A DNA stretch of 64,000 nucleotides from Acidaminobacterium chupaoyuni (GTDB taxonomy: Bacteria; Bacillota; Clostridia; Oscillospirales; Butyricicoccaceae). The stretch lies in NCBI GenBank assembly GCA_047936785.1, contig CP176394.1, one strand, 5' to 3'. The notes under the pieces are model-generated. The model was given only the letters and a program-made list of their open reading frames with translations, was not told the DNA's origin and made no database searches. Position 1 is the stretch's first letter; each line of letters opens with the position of its first letter. The position numbers and the translations under genes are program-made. Positions 43,745 through 52,662 of the stretch are shown here, piece by piece.

Positions 43745-43773
43745 TTGAATAAGAACAAATGTTCTGCTATAAT
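43745..43773 (+). promoter_or_regulatory. LexA-controlled promoter of uvrBA
   Basis: TTGAAT (43745-43750), 17 bases, TATAAT (43768-43773) with TGC before it. The SOS box GAACAAATGTTC (43753-43764) lies between the two boxes, so bound LexA would block RNA polymerase. UvrBA is a classical SOS target. Confidence 0.85.
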
Positions 43774-43830
43774 GAAAGCAATCGTGAGAAACCCGCCGTG
43801 GTTTTCTTGCGGCGGAAAGGGGGAAAGGCC

Positions 43831-45795
43831 ATGCCGAAATTTGAGATCGTCAGCGAATACCGGCCTTCGGGCGATCAGCCGGAGGCGATCGATCAGCTGG
43901 TGAAAGGGCTGGAACTGGGTTTTGACGAGCAGACGCTTTTGGGCGTTACGGGTTCGGGCAAAACTTTTACCATGGCGAACATCATCCAGCGGGTGCAGCG
44001 CCCCACATTGGTTCTGGCGCATAACAAAACCCTTGCCGCGCAGCTTTGCTCTGAATTTCGTGAGTTCTTTCCGCATAATGCCGTTGAGTTTTTTGTTTCC
44101 TATTACGATTATTACCAGCCGGAAGCCTATATCCCTTCAACGGATACTTATATCGAGAAAGATTCCGATGTGAACAGCGAACTGGATCGTCTGCGCCATT
44201 CGGCCACATCCGCCCTGTTCGAGCGGCGCGATGTGATCATCGTTGCCAGCGTATCCAGCATTTATACACTGGGCGACCCTATCGATTATGCCAACATGGT
44301 GATTTCGCTGCGCCGCGGCCAGATCCGCGATCGCGACGAGATCTGCCGCAAGCTGGTGGAGATCCAATATGAACGCAACGACATCAGTTTTGAAAGAAAT
44401 CATTTCCGCGTGCGGGGCGATACCCTTGAGGTGCATCTGGCATATACCGATGATTACGGCATCCGCGTGGAATTTTTCGGAGATGAGATCGACCGCATTT
44501 CAGAGATCAATCTGGTGACGGGCGCCGTCAACCGCGTGATCGAGCATGTGGCGATCTACCCCGCCTCGCATTATGTGACGCCGAAAGATAAAATGGAAGT
44601 GGCCATCGGCGAGATCGAGCGGGAAATGGAAGAACGGGTAAAATGGTTCGAGCAGGAAGGAAAACTGATCGAAGCCCAGAGGATTCGCCAGAGAACCACT
44701 TATGATATGGAAATGCTGCGTGAGATCGGGTTTTGCAGCGGCATCGAAAACTATTCCCGCGTGCTTTCGGGCCGCAAGGCGGGCAGCGCGCCGTTTACTC
44801 TTTTGGATTATTTCCCCAAAGATTACCTGATGATCATTGATGAATCCCATGTGATGCTGCCGCAGGTTCGGGCGATGTATCACGGCGACCGCGCCCGCAA
44901 GCAGATGCTGGTGGATTACGGTTTTCGTCTGCCCTCGGCGTTCGACAACCGGCCTTTGAATTTTTCGGAATTCGAAGAACGGATCAATCAGGTGATCTAT
45001 GTGAGCGCGACCCCGGGCGAATATGAGCGCAGCCGCTCTTCGCAGGTGGTGGAACAGGTGATCCGCCCCACGGGCCTTTTAGACCCGGTGGTGGAGGTGC
45101 GCTCGGTGCAGGGGCAGATCGATGATCTGCTGGAAGAGATCCACCTGAGAGAAGCGAAAAAAGAGCGTGTGCTGGTGACCACCCTCACCAAACGCATGGC
45201 GGAAGATCTGACGGATTATCTGCGCCAGAACGGGGTGAGCTGCCGCTATATGCATCACGATATCGACACCATCGAGCGCATGGAGCTGCTGCGTGATCTG
45301 CGTCTGGGCGAATTCAATGTGCTTATCGGCATCAACCTTCTGCGCGAAGGGCTGGATCTGCCGGAAGTTTCACTGGTGGCGATTTTGGATGCGGATAAAG
45401 AAGGCTTTCTGCGCAGCGAAACTTCGCTGGTGCAGACCATCGGCCGCGCCGCCCGAAACGCCGAAGGCAAGGTTATTATGTATGCGGATACCATCACCCC
45501 TTCCATGCAGCGGGCCATCGGCGAAACCGAGCGCCGCCGCAAGATACAGGATGATTATAATAAAGCCCATGGCATCACGCCGAAAACGATCTATAAAAGC
45601 GTGCGCGATGTGATAGAGATTTCCCACGGCACAGAAAAGCTGCCGGCGGAAAGCGTGAAAAAACTGAACCAGCAGCAGAAACAGCAGATGATCCAAAAGC
45701 TGGAAAGAGATATGAAGGAAGCGGCAAAAATGCTGGAATTCGAATATGCCGCTGTGCTGCGCGATCAGATCAAGAAGCTTCGTGAAGAGCATTGA
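43831..45795 (+). CDS. uvrB: excinuclease ABC subunit B
   Basis: Damage-verifying helicase of nucleotide excision repair, 654 residues. Walker A is GVTGSGKTFTMA, near residues 35-46. The beta-hairpin region includes YYDYYQPEAYIP, and DESHVMLPQ is the DEAD-like motif. Helicase motif VI is in QTIGRAARN. The C-terminal UVR motif (near 620-650) binds UvrC. ATG 43831 follows GGGGGAAAGG. uvrA starts 25 bases after the stop, so the two form one operon. Confidence 0.98.
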   Translation: MPKFEIVSEYRPSGDQPEAIDQLVKGLELGFDEQTLLGVTGSGKTFTMANIIQRVQRPTLVLAHNKTLAAQLCSEFREFFPHNAVEFFVSYYDYYQPEAYIPSTDTYIEKDSDVNSELDRLRHSATSALFERRDVIIVASVSSIYTLGDPIDYANMVISLRRGQIRDRDEICRKLVEIQYERNDISFERNHFRVRGDTLEVHLAYTDDYGIRVEFFGDEIDRISEINLVTGAVNRVIEHVAIYPASHYVTPKDKMEVAIGEIEREMEERVKWFEQEGKLIEAQRIRQRTTYDMEMLREIGFCSGIENYSRVLSGRKAGSAPFTLLDYFPKDYLMIIDESHVMLPQVRAMYHGDRARKQMLVDYGFRLPSAFDNRPLNFSEFEERINQVIYVSATPGEYERSRSSQVVEQVIRPTGLLDPVVEVRSVQGQIDDLLEEIHLREAKKERVLVTTLTKRMAEDLTDYLRQNGVSCRYMHHDIDTIERMELLRDLRLGEFNVLIGINLLREGLDLPEVSLVAILDADKEGFLRSETSLVQTIGRAARNAEGKVIMYADTITPSMQRAIGETERRRKIQDDYNKAHGITPKTIYKSVRDVIEISHGTEKLPAESVKKLNQQQKQQMIQKLERDMKEAAKMLEFEYAAVLRDQIKKLREEH

Positions 45796-45820
45796 GCGCG
45801 GCAGAAGAAAAGGAGAACCC

Positions 45821-48652
45821 ATGCAGGATAAAATTTTTGTGAAAGGCGCACGCCAGCACAATTTGAAGAACATCGATGTGGAAATTCCCCGCGACAAGCT
45901 GACGGTCATCACGGGCATCAGCGGTTCGGGCAAAAGCTCGCTGGCGTTTGACACCATCTATGCGGAAGGGCAGCGGCGCTATGTGGAATCGCTGTCTTCT
46001 TATGCGCGCCAGTTTTTGGGGCAGATGGAAAAACCCGATGTGGATTATATCGAAGGGCTGTCGCCCGCCATTTCCATCGATCAGAAAACCACTTCGAAAA
46101 ACCCCCGTTCCACCGTGGGCACGGTCACCGAAATATATGATTATCTGCGCCTGCTGTGGGCGCGCATCGGCATTCCACATTGCCCCAAATGCGGCAAAGA
46201 GATCAAACAGCAGACCATCGACCAGATCATCGATCAGCTGAAGGCCCAGCCCGAAGGCACCAGAATGCAGATCTTGGCGCCCGTGGTGAGAGGGCGCAAA
46301 GGCGAACACCTGAAGATTTTTGAAGATGCCCGCCGCAGCGGCTTTGTGCGTGTGCGCGCAGATGGCAATCTTTATGATCTGACAGAAGAGATCAAGCTGG
46401 AAAAAAATAAAAAACACAATATCGAAATCGTGGTGGATCGCATTGTTTTAAAAGAAGGCGTTCAGCGGCGGCTCACCGATTCGGTGGAGACCGCGGCGGA
46501 ACTTTCGGGCGGCCTGGTGATCGTGGATGTGCCGGGGCAGGGCGAAACGCTGTTTTCGCAGAATTACGCCTGCGAAGATTGCGGCGTTTCACTGGAAGAG
46601 CTGACCCCGCGGCTGTTTTCTTTCAACAGCCCCGATGGCGCCTGCCCGGTCTGCACAGGGCTGGGGATGCGCCTTGAGATCGACCCTGAACGCATCATCC
46701 CCAACGAAAATCTCTCGCTGAAAGAAGGCGCCATCAAAGCTTCCGGCTGGAACACCATGGATGACGGAAGCATCGCGCGGATGTATTTGAACGCGCTTGC
46801 CGAAAAATATCATTTTTCTTTGGATGAACCCGTGAAAAACCTGCCCAAACAGGCCGTAGATGCCATTCTTTATGGCACAAAAGGCGAAAAATTAGACCTG
46901 CACTGGAAACGGGCGGGCGGCAGCGGCCATTATACACAGGCTTTTGAAGGCGTTGTTCATAATTTGGAGCGGCGCTATCAGGAAAGCAGCAGCGAAGCAG
47001 CCAAGGAAGAAATCGAAGAATGCATGAGCGCCATCCCCTGCCAGGCCTGCCATGGCAAACGGCTGAAGCCCGTGGCGCTGGCCGTGACGGTGGGCGGAAT
47101 GAATATTTCGGATTTCACCGAGCTTTCTGTGACCAAAGCGCTGGATTTTCTGGAAAAACTGGAATTGAGCCCCCGCGAAGCCATGATCGCGGAACGCATT
47201 TTAAAAGAGATCCGCGAGCGCCTGGGCTTTTTGAAAAGCGTCGGGCTGGAATATCTGACCCTTGCCCGCGCATCGGGCAGCCTTTCGGGCGGCGAAAGCC
47301 AGCGCATTCGTCTGGCCACCCAGATCGGCTCTTCGCTGATGGGCGTGCTTTATATTTTAGATGAACCTTCCATCGGGCTTCATCAGCGTGACAACCAAAA
47401 ACTGCTGGATACTTTGAAGCATCTGCGCGATTTGGGCAATACGCTGATCGTGGTGGAACATGACGAAGAAACCATGCGCGAGGCAGATCATATCATCGAT
47501 GTGGGGCCGGGCGCCGGGGTACATGGCGGGCATATCATCTGCCAGGGAACCGCAAAAGAGATCGAGGCCTGCGCCGATTCGGTGACGGGGCAATATCTCA
47601 GCCACCGTAAAGAGATCCCGGTTCCGCTGGTGCGCCGCAAAGGCAGCGGCCATTCGCTGGTGATCCGCGGCGCTTCTCAGAACAACCTGAAAAATGTGGA
47701 TGTTTCCATTCCTTTGGGCACTTTGACCGTGGTAACGGGCGTTTCGGGTTCGGGCAAAAGTTCGCTGATCAACGAGATCTTATATAAACATCTGGCCGCG
47801 GAACTGAACGGCGCGCGCACACGGCCCGGCGGTTTTGAGCGGATCGAGGGGCTGGAATATCTGGATAAGGTCATCGATATCGACCAATCGCCCATCGGCA
47901 GAACGCCGCGCTCGAACCCCGCCACCTACACGGGGCTGTTTGGGGATATCCGCGAAATTTTTGCCAAGACGCAGGATGCCAAATCACGCGGTTATCATGC
48001 GGGCCGGTTTTCCTTCAATATCCGGGGCGGGCGCTGTGAAGCTTGCGGCGGCGGCGGTCTTGTGAAGATCGAAATGCATTTTTTGCCCGATATTTATGTG
48101 CCCTGCGATGTCTGCGGCGGCAAGCGCTATAACCGCGAAACATTGGAAGTGAAATATAAGGGCAAAAATATTTATGAAGTGTTGGAAATGACGGTGGAAG
48201 AGGCCATGCAGTTTTTTGAGCCTGTTCCGAAGATCTATAAAAAAATAGAGACCCTTTATGAGGTGGGGCTGGGATATGTGAAACTGGGTCAGCCTTCCAC
48301 AACGCTTTCGGGCGGCGAAGCCCAGCGCGTGAAACTGGCCACCGAGCTTTCAAAACGCCAGACAGGCCGAACCATTTATATTCTGGATGAACCCACCACA
48401 GGGCTGCATATCGCCGATGTTCACAAACTGACAGAGGTTCTCAACGAACTGGTGGAAGCGGGGAACACCGTGGTGGTCATCGAGCACAATCTGGATGTCA
48501 TCAAGATCGCAGACCATGTGATCGACCTTGGCCCCGAAGGCGGCGACGGCGGCGGAACCATCGTTGCCGCGGGCACGCCCGAAGAGATCGCGCAGGTTCC
48601 GGCCTCTTATACCGGGCAGTATCTCAAGCCTTATCTTGTGAAGAAAAATTAA
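45821..48652 (+). CDS. uvrA: excinuclease ABC subunit A
   Basis: Damage-sensing ATPase dimer of nucleotide excision repair, 943 residues. Two ABC domains: Walker A GISGSGKSSLAFD near residue 30 and GVSGSGKSSLINE near 640, with signatures SGGESQRIRLA and SGGEAQRVKLA. Zinc CxxC pairs occur in CEDCGV/CPVC and CEACGGGG/CDVCGG. Start ATG 45821 has AAGGAGA upstream; the longer frame is inside uvrB. No separate promoter was seen. Confidence 0.98.
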   Translation: MQDKIFVKGARQHNLKNIDVEIPRDKLTVITGISGSGKSSLAFDTIYAEGQRRYVESLSSYARQFLGQMEKPDVDYIEGLSPAISIDQKTTSKNPRSTVGTVTEIYDYLRLLWARIGIPHCPKCGKEIKQQTIDQIIDQLKAQPEGTRMQILAPVVRGRKGEHLKIFEDARRSGFVRVRADGNLYDLTEEIKLEKNKKHNIEIVVDRIVLKEGVQRRLTDSVETAAELSGGLVIVDVPGQGETLFSQNYACEDCGVSLEELTPRLFSFNSPDGACPVCTGLGMRLEIDPERIIPNENLSLKEGAIKASGWNTMDDGSIARMYLNALAEKYHFSLDEPVKNLPKQAVDAILYGTKGEKLDLHWKRAGGSGHYTQAFEGVVHNLERRYQESSSEAAKEEIEECMSAIPCQACHGKRLKPVALAVTVGGMNISDFTELSVTKALDFLEKLELSPREAMIAERILKEIRERLGFLKSVGLEYLTLARASGSLSGGESQRIRLATQIGSSLMGVLYILDEPSIGLHQRDNQKLLDTLKHLRDLGNTLIVVEHDEETMREADHIIDVGPGAGVHGGHIICQGTAKEIEACADSVTGQYLSHRKEIPVPLVRRKGSGHSLVIRGASQNNLKNVDVSIPLGTLTVVTGVSGSGKSSLINEILYKHLAAELNGARTRPGGFERIEGLEYLDKVIDIDQSPIGRTPRSNPATYTGLFGDIREIFAKTQDAKSRGYHAGRFSFNIRGGRCEACGGGGLVKIEMHFLPDIYVPCDVCGGKRYNRETLEVKYKGKNIYEVLEMTVEEAMQFFEPVPKIYKKIETLYEVGLGYVKLGQPSTTLSGGEAQRVKLATELSKRQTGRTIYILDEPTTGLHIADVHKLTEVLNELVEAGNTVVVIEHNLDVIKIADHVIDLGPEGGDGGGTIVAAGTPEEIAQVPASYTGQYLKPYLVKKN

Positions 48653-48676
48653 AAACAGAATTGGTGAAAATACCGA

Positions 48677-48729
48677 TTGACGGACAATATCTGGTGTGAT
48701 AATATAAACCCAAACACCAGATATTGAAT
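48677..48729 (+). promoter_or_regulatory. nrdDG promoter with two NrdR boxes
   Basis: TTGACG (48677-48682), 17 bases, TAATAT (48700-48705). Two 16-base NrdR-type boxes, 48682-48697 and 48714-48729, form a perfect 13-bp inverted repeat (CAATATCTGGTGT with ACACCAGATATTG). They are 32 bases apart start to start, three helical turns, the usual spacing for NrdR. Box one fills the promoter spacer. NrdR with bound dATP should repress the operon. Confidence 0.8.
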
Positions 48730-48776
48730 TCTGTTGCGGGAAATCCTATTTCCACATACCAAAAAACAATCGCCGG

Positions 48777-48809
48777 AAAGGCCTTTTCAGCAAGAGGCCT
48801 TTTTATTTT
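48777..48809 (+). terminator. terminator in the nrdDG leader
   Basis: AAAGGCCT pairs with AGGCCTTT around a 10-base loop, followed by TTATTTT. It lies 65 bases after the predicted nrd start point and 150 bases before nrdD. It may terminate uvrA transcripts, attenuate nrdDG, or both. Confidence 0.7.
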
Positions 48810-48958
48810 GCGGCCAAATCGCTTTTTGATGAAAAAAGAAAAAAAGCACTGGCTGATGCTGGAACGATGCGAAGAAACATCGGTGTGTGGGGTGTTTGCC
48901 GGGGCAGAACCGTCAGAAGAAGTGGGAAAAACAGGTTAAGAAAAACGGAGGAATCATC

Positions 48959-51271
48959 ATGTTTCATGAGATCATCAAGCGCGACGGGCGCACAGTGCCG
49001 TATGATATCGAAAAAATCGCCAACGCCATTTATAAAGCGATGCTTTCCTGTGGGAGAGATGACGCGGCGGAAAGCCGCCGTGTGGCGCAGCTGGTGGAAG
49101 ACAAGCTGGCGGAACAGTTTCAGGGCGCTGCCCCCGGCGTAGAGCAGGTGCAGGATATGGTGGAAACGGTTTTGATGGAAAACGGATATGCCATCGTTTC
49201 TAAAAAATACATCCTTTATCGCGCTCAGCGCAGCCGCGTGCGCGAAATGAACACCGATCTCATGCGCATTTATGACGAGATCACCTTTACCGATGCCAAA
49301 GAAAGCGATATCAAGCGCGACAATGCCAATATCGATGGCGACACCGCCATGGGCACCATGCTCAAATATGGCTCGGAAGGCGCGAAAGATTACTATCAGA
49401 AATTCGTGCTGAGCCCCGAACAGAGCAAAGCGCATCGCGAAGGCGATATTCATATCCACGATCTTGATTTCTATACATTGACCACCACTTGCTGCCAGAT
49501 CGACCTGCTGAAGCTTTTCCGGAACGGCTTTTCCACCGGTCACGGCCATCTGAGGGCACCCAACGATATCCAAAGCTATGCCGCTTTGGCCTGCATCGCC
49601 ATTCAATCCAACCAAAATGACCAGCATGGCGGCCAGAGCGTGCCGAATTTTGATTACAGCATGGCGCCGGGCGTGGCAAAGACCTTCAAAAAGCAATATT
49701 ACCGCAATTTTGCCAAGGCGATGGCGCTGCTGGCGGGTGCCGAAGATCTGCAAGCCACCATTGAAGCCTTAAAGAACATGGAAGAAGCCGGCGGCGTCGT
49801 GCCTTCTTTGGCGATGGATCCCGCTTTTGCCGGGCAGCTGGCGCAGGCTTTCCCCGAAACGCAGCCCGAGATTCTTGAAAAAGCGCAGAAATTCGCCTAT
49901 GAAAATTCTGTGGAGGAAACCGACCGATCCACCTATCAGGCGATGGAAGCGCTGGTGCATAACCTCAACACCATGCACAGCCGCGCGGGCGCACAGACGC
50001 CGTTCTCTTCCATCAACTATGGAACGGATGTCAGCCCCGAAGGGCGCATGGTCATGCGCAACATTCTGAAAGCCACCGATGCCGGCCTGGGCAATGGCGA
50101 AACGCCGATTTTCCCCATCCACATTTTCAAAGTCAAAGAGGGCGTCAACTATAACCCTGAAGACCCGAACTATGACCTTTTCCGTTTGGCCTGCAAGGTC
50201 AGCGCAAAACGCCTGTTCCCGAATTTTTCGTTTATCGATGCGCCGTTCAACCTGCAATATTATAAACCCGGCCATCCCGAAACCGAGATCGCTTATATGG
50301 GCTGCCGCACCCGCGTGATCGGCAATGTTTATGACCCCGACCGCGAGATCACCTATGGCAGAGGCAACCTGAGCTTTACTTCCATCAATCTGCCGCGCAT
50401 CGCCATCAAAAGCCAGGGCAACATTGAAGTGTTTTTCGAAGAACTGGAACGCAAGATGGATCTGGTATCGAAACAGCTGCTGGATCGCTATGAAATTCAG
50501 GCTTCCAAGCGCGTGAAAAACTATCCTTTCCTCATGGGGCAGGGCGTGTGGATCGATTCCGACAAGCTTTCGCCGGAAGATTCTGTGGGCGAAGTGCTGA
50601 AGCACGGAACCCTTTCCATCGGCTTTATCGGCCTTGCCGAAGCGCTGGTGGCGCTGACGGGCAGCCATCACGGCCAAAGCATCGAATCGCGCAATCTGGG
50701 GCTGGATATCATCGGCTTCATGCGCGAATATATGGATAAAAAGAGCAGCCAGACAGGCATGAATTTTTCACTGCTGGCCACACCGGCCGAAGGACTTTCG
50801 GGCCGTTTTGTCAGAATGGATCAGAAAAAATTCGGTAAGATCCCCGGCGTTACCGATCGCGAATATTACACAAACAGTTTTCATGTGCCGGTGTATTTCC
50901 CCATTTCGGCCTATGAAAAGATCCAGATCGAAGCGCCTTATCATGCGCTGACCAACGCGGGCCATATTTCTTATGTGGAACTGGATGGCGACACCGCCAA
51001 CAATGTGGAAGCCTTTGAAAGCATCATCCGCTGCATGAAAGAATCCGGCGTGGGCTATGGTTCTGTGAACCATCCTGTGGATATCGACCCGGTCTGTGGC
51101 TATACGGGCATCATCGGCGAAGAATGCCCCCGCTGCGGCCGCCGTGAAGCCGATTCCGATATCAAGTTTGATCGCATCCGCCGCATCACCGGTTATCTGG
51201 TGGGCACTTTGGATCGGTTCAATAACGCCAAACGGGCGGAAGAACACGACAGGGTGAAGCACAGTGTGTGA
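48959..51271 (+). CDS. nrdD: anaerobic ribonucleoside-triphosphate reductase
   Basis: Oxygen-sensitive glycyl-radical class III reductase that makes dNTPs, 770 residues. It has an N-terminal ATP-cone (residues 1-95, opening with IIKRDGRTVPYDIEKIA) for allosteric control and the ten-strand barrel. Zinc Cys pairs near the C-terminus are in VCGYTG and ECPRCGRRE, and the glycyl-radical loop is RITGYLVGT. ATG 48959 has CGGAGGA upstream. The stop overlaps nrdG by 8 bases. Confidence 0.97.
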   Translation: MFHEIIKRDGRTVPYDIEKIANAIYKAMLSCGRDDAAESRRVAQLVEDKLAEQFQGAAPGVEQVQDMVETVLMENGYAIVSKKYILYRAQRSRVREMNTDLMRIYDEITFTDAKESDIKRDNANIDGDTAMGTMLKYGSEGAKDYYQKFVLSPEQSKAHREGDIHIHDLDFYTLTTTCCQIDLLKLFRNGFSTGHGHLRAPNDIQSYAALACIAIQSNQNDQHGGQSVPNFDYSMAPGVAKTFKKQYYRNFAKAMALLAGAEDLQATIEALKNMEEAGGVVPSLAMDPAFAGQLAQAFPETQPEILEKAQKFAYENSVEETDRSTYQAMEALVHNLNTMHSRAGAQTPFSSINYGTDVSPEGRMVMRNILKATDAGLGNGETPIFPIHIFKVKEGVNYNPEDPNYDLFRLACKVSAKRLFPNFSFIDAPFNLQYYKPGHPETEIAYMGCRTRVIGNVYDPDREITYGRGNLSFTSINLPRIAIKSQGNIEVFFEELERKMDLVSKQLLDRYEIQASKRVKNYPFLMGQGVWIDSDKLSPEDSVGEVLKHGTLSIGFIGLAEALVALTGSHHGQSIESRNLGLDIIGFMREYMDKKSSQTGMNFSLLATPAEGLSGRFVRMDQKKFGKIPGVTDREYYTNSFHVPVYFPISAYEKIQIEAPYHALTNAGHISYVELDGDTANNVEAFESIIRCMKESGVGYGSVNHPVDIDPVCGYTGIIGEECPRCGRREADSDIKFDRIRRITGYLVGTLDRFNNAKRAEEHDRVKHSV

Positions 51272-51779
51272 GAAACCCATCCGTCTTGCCGATATCATCG
51301 GCGATTCCATCACCGATGGCCCGGGCATTCGCGCGACGGTGTTTGTCCAGGGCTGCCATCATCACTGCGAGGGCTGCCATAACCCCACCACATGGGATCC
51401 TGCGGGCGGCGCCGATCACACCTGGCAGGAGATCTGGCAGCGCATTTCTAAAAATCCCCTGATGCGCGGCGTCACTTTCAGCGGCGGCGAGCCCTTTGAA
51501 CAGGCCGAAGCGCTGCTTCCGCTTGCAAAAGAGATCCGCAGCCGCGGGCTGGAACTGGCCATTTATACCGGCGGGCTTTTTGAAGACATTCTGAAACGCG
51601 GCGGCAGTGAGCTGGCGCTTTTGGAACAGGCGCAGATCCTCGTTGACGGGCCGTTCATTTTGAAGCAGCGCAACCTTCTGCTGAAATTCAGAGGGTCTGA
51701 AAATCAGCGCATCATTGATGTGAAGCGCAGCTTGGAAGCCGGCCGGGCCGTGATCGATTCTTCCGACCGCTGGAACTGA
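51264..51779 (+). CDS. nrdG: anaerobic ribonucleotide reductase activating protein
   Basis: Radical-SAM activase that installs the glycyl radical on NrdD, 171 residues. The iron-sulfur motif is C-x3-C-x2-C in GCHHHCEGCHN, near residues 29-38, followed by TFSGGEPFEQ. The start is GTG 51264, overlapping the nrdD stop, with AGGGTG upstream. It ends the nrdDG operon. Confidence 0.96.
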   Translation: MCEKPIRLADIIGDSITDGPGIRATVFVQGCHHHCEGCHNPTTWDPAGGADHTWQEIWQRISKNPLMRGVTFSGGEPFEQAEALLPLAKEIRSRGLELAIYTGGLFEDILKRGGSELALLEQAQILVDGPFILKQRNLLLKFRGSENQRIIDVKRSLEAGRAVIDSSDRWN

Positions 51780-51803
51780 AAAGCAAAACTTGTGCGATAG
51801 AGG

Positions 51804-51845
51804 AAAGAGCCGGTATCTCATTGATTGGGATGCCGGCTCTCTTTG
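51804..51845 (+). terminator. terminator after nrdG
   Basis: AGAGCCGG with CCGGCTCT, extended by ATC/GAT across a mismatch. The T-run is weak. Confidence 0.6.
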
Positions 51846-52260
51846 AAAGAATTTGAAAAGAACACGATAAAACGGAAAAGCGTTGAAAAACCGATGCTTT
51901 CACACAAAAACTGAATAATTAAGCTTGAATACGATAAAAAATGCAAAAATGTCTCAAAAAATTATTCATTTATACTAAAAATATTATGATATTTTTTGAT
52001 AAAATATATAAAATACAAGAAATTAAACCGCAAAAATGGAAAAACATGATAACACCTATACAAATATTTGCACAGACAAAATATAATTAAAGAACAAAAA
52101 AATGCTAATAAGCATAGAAAACGACAAAAGTATGATAAAGTTTTTACGGTAAATGTTGGATAGAAGGGGAAAAAGTAAAATCCTATGCAGCTTACCGTTT
52201 AAAAGAAAACTATTTTATGGAATAAATATCATAGGAGCAGCGATAAGTGAGGTGTAAATC
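51846..52260. other. AT-rich non-coding stretch upstream of the XRE regulator
   Basis: About 400 bases of much lower GC than the surroundings and without any credible ORF. Near the 3' end there are two nested inverted repeats: TTTACGGTAA (52143-52152) with TTACCGT (52192-52198), and CCTATG (52182-52187) with CATAGG (52230-52235). These may be operator sites for the following regulator. No clear promoter was found. Confidence 0.5.
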
Positions 52261-52482
52261 ATGTATTTTCAACGCTTGAAAGATTTAAGAGATGACAGAG
52301 ACATGACCCAGGAAGAGATCGGGCAGCTGCTGGGAATTCGCCAGACTGTGTATTCCCGCTATGAGCGTGGTGTGCAAACCGTGCCGCTGGAGCATCTGAT
52401 GAAGCTGGCGGATTTTTATAAAACTTCCACAGATTATATCTTGGGTCGCACAAACACCGCAAAACCCTATCCGAAAAAGTGA
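52261..52482 (+). CDS. small XRE-family helix-turn-helix regulator
   Basis: A 73-residue protein made almost wholly of one HTH domain: MTQEEIGQLLGIRQTVYSRYERG (near 17-39) followed by the VPLEHLMKLADFYKTSTDYILGR segment. This layout is typical of phage-like or stand-alone regulators. A GTGAGGTG site lies before the ATG and a terminator 10 bases after the stop. Its targets are unknown; the repeats upstream suggest autoregulation. There are no neighbouring phage genes. Confidence 0.88.
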   Translation: MYFQRLKDLRDDRDMTQEEIGQLLGIRQTVYSRYERGVQTVPLEHLMKLADFYKTSTDYILGRTNTAKPYPKK

Positions 52483-52492
52483 AGAGCAAAAG

Positions 52493-52523
52493 AAGATCGC
52501 AAAAAGATTGCGGTCTTTTTTTT
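52493..52523 (+). terminator. terminator of the XRE gene
   Basis: AAGATCGCAA pairs with TTGCGGTCTT (one G-T pair), loop of 5, followed by a run of T. Confidence 0.85.
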
Positions 52524-52541
52524 ATTCTCATAAAAGTTTCC

Positions 52542-52570
52542 TTGTGCAAATCAAGTTTATTTGCTAAACT
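52542..52570 (+). promoter_or_regulatory. promoter of the zinc-ribbon membrane protein gene
   Basis: TTGTGC (52542-52547), 17 bases, TAAACT (52565-52570). Confidence 0.5.
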
Positions 52571-52662
52571 GAAGATGCAAAAGAAAGAAGATTCAGGGAT
52601 GAGAAAAATAAAAGCAAATCACCAAAGCCTGATGGAAACAGCGTTTGGAAAAGAGGCACAGC

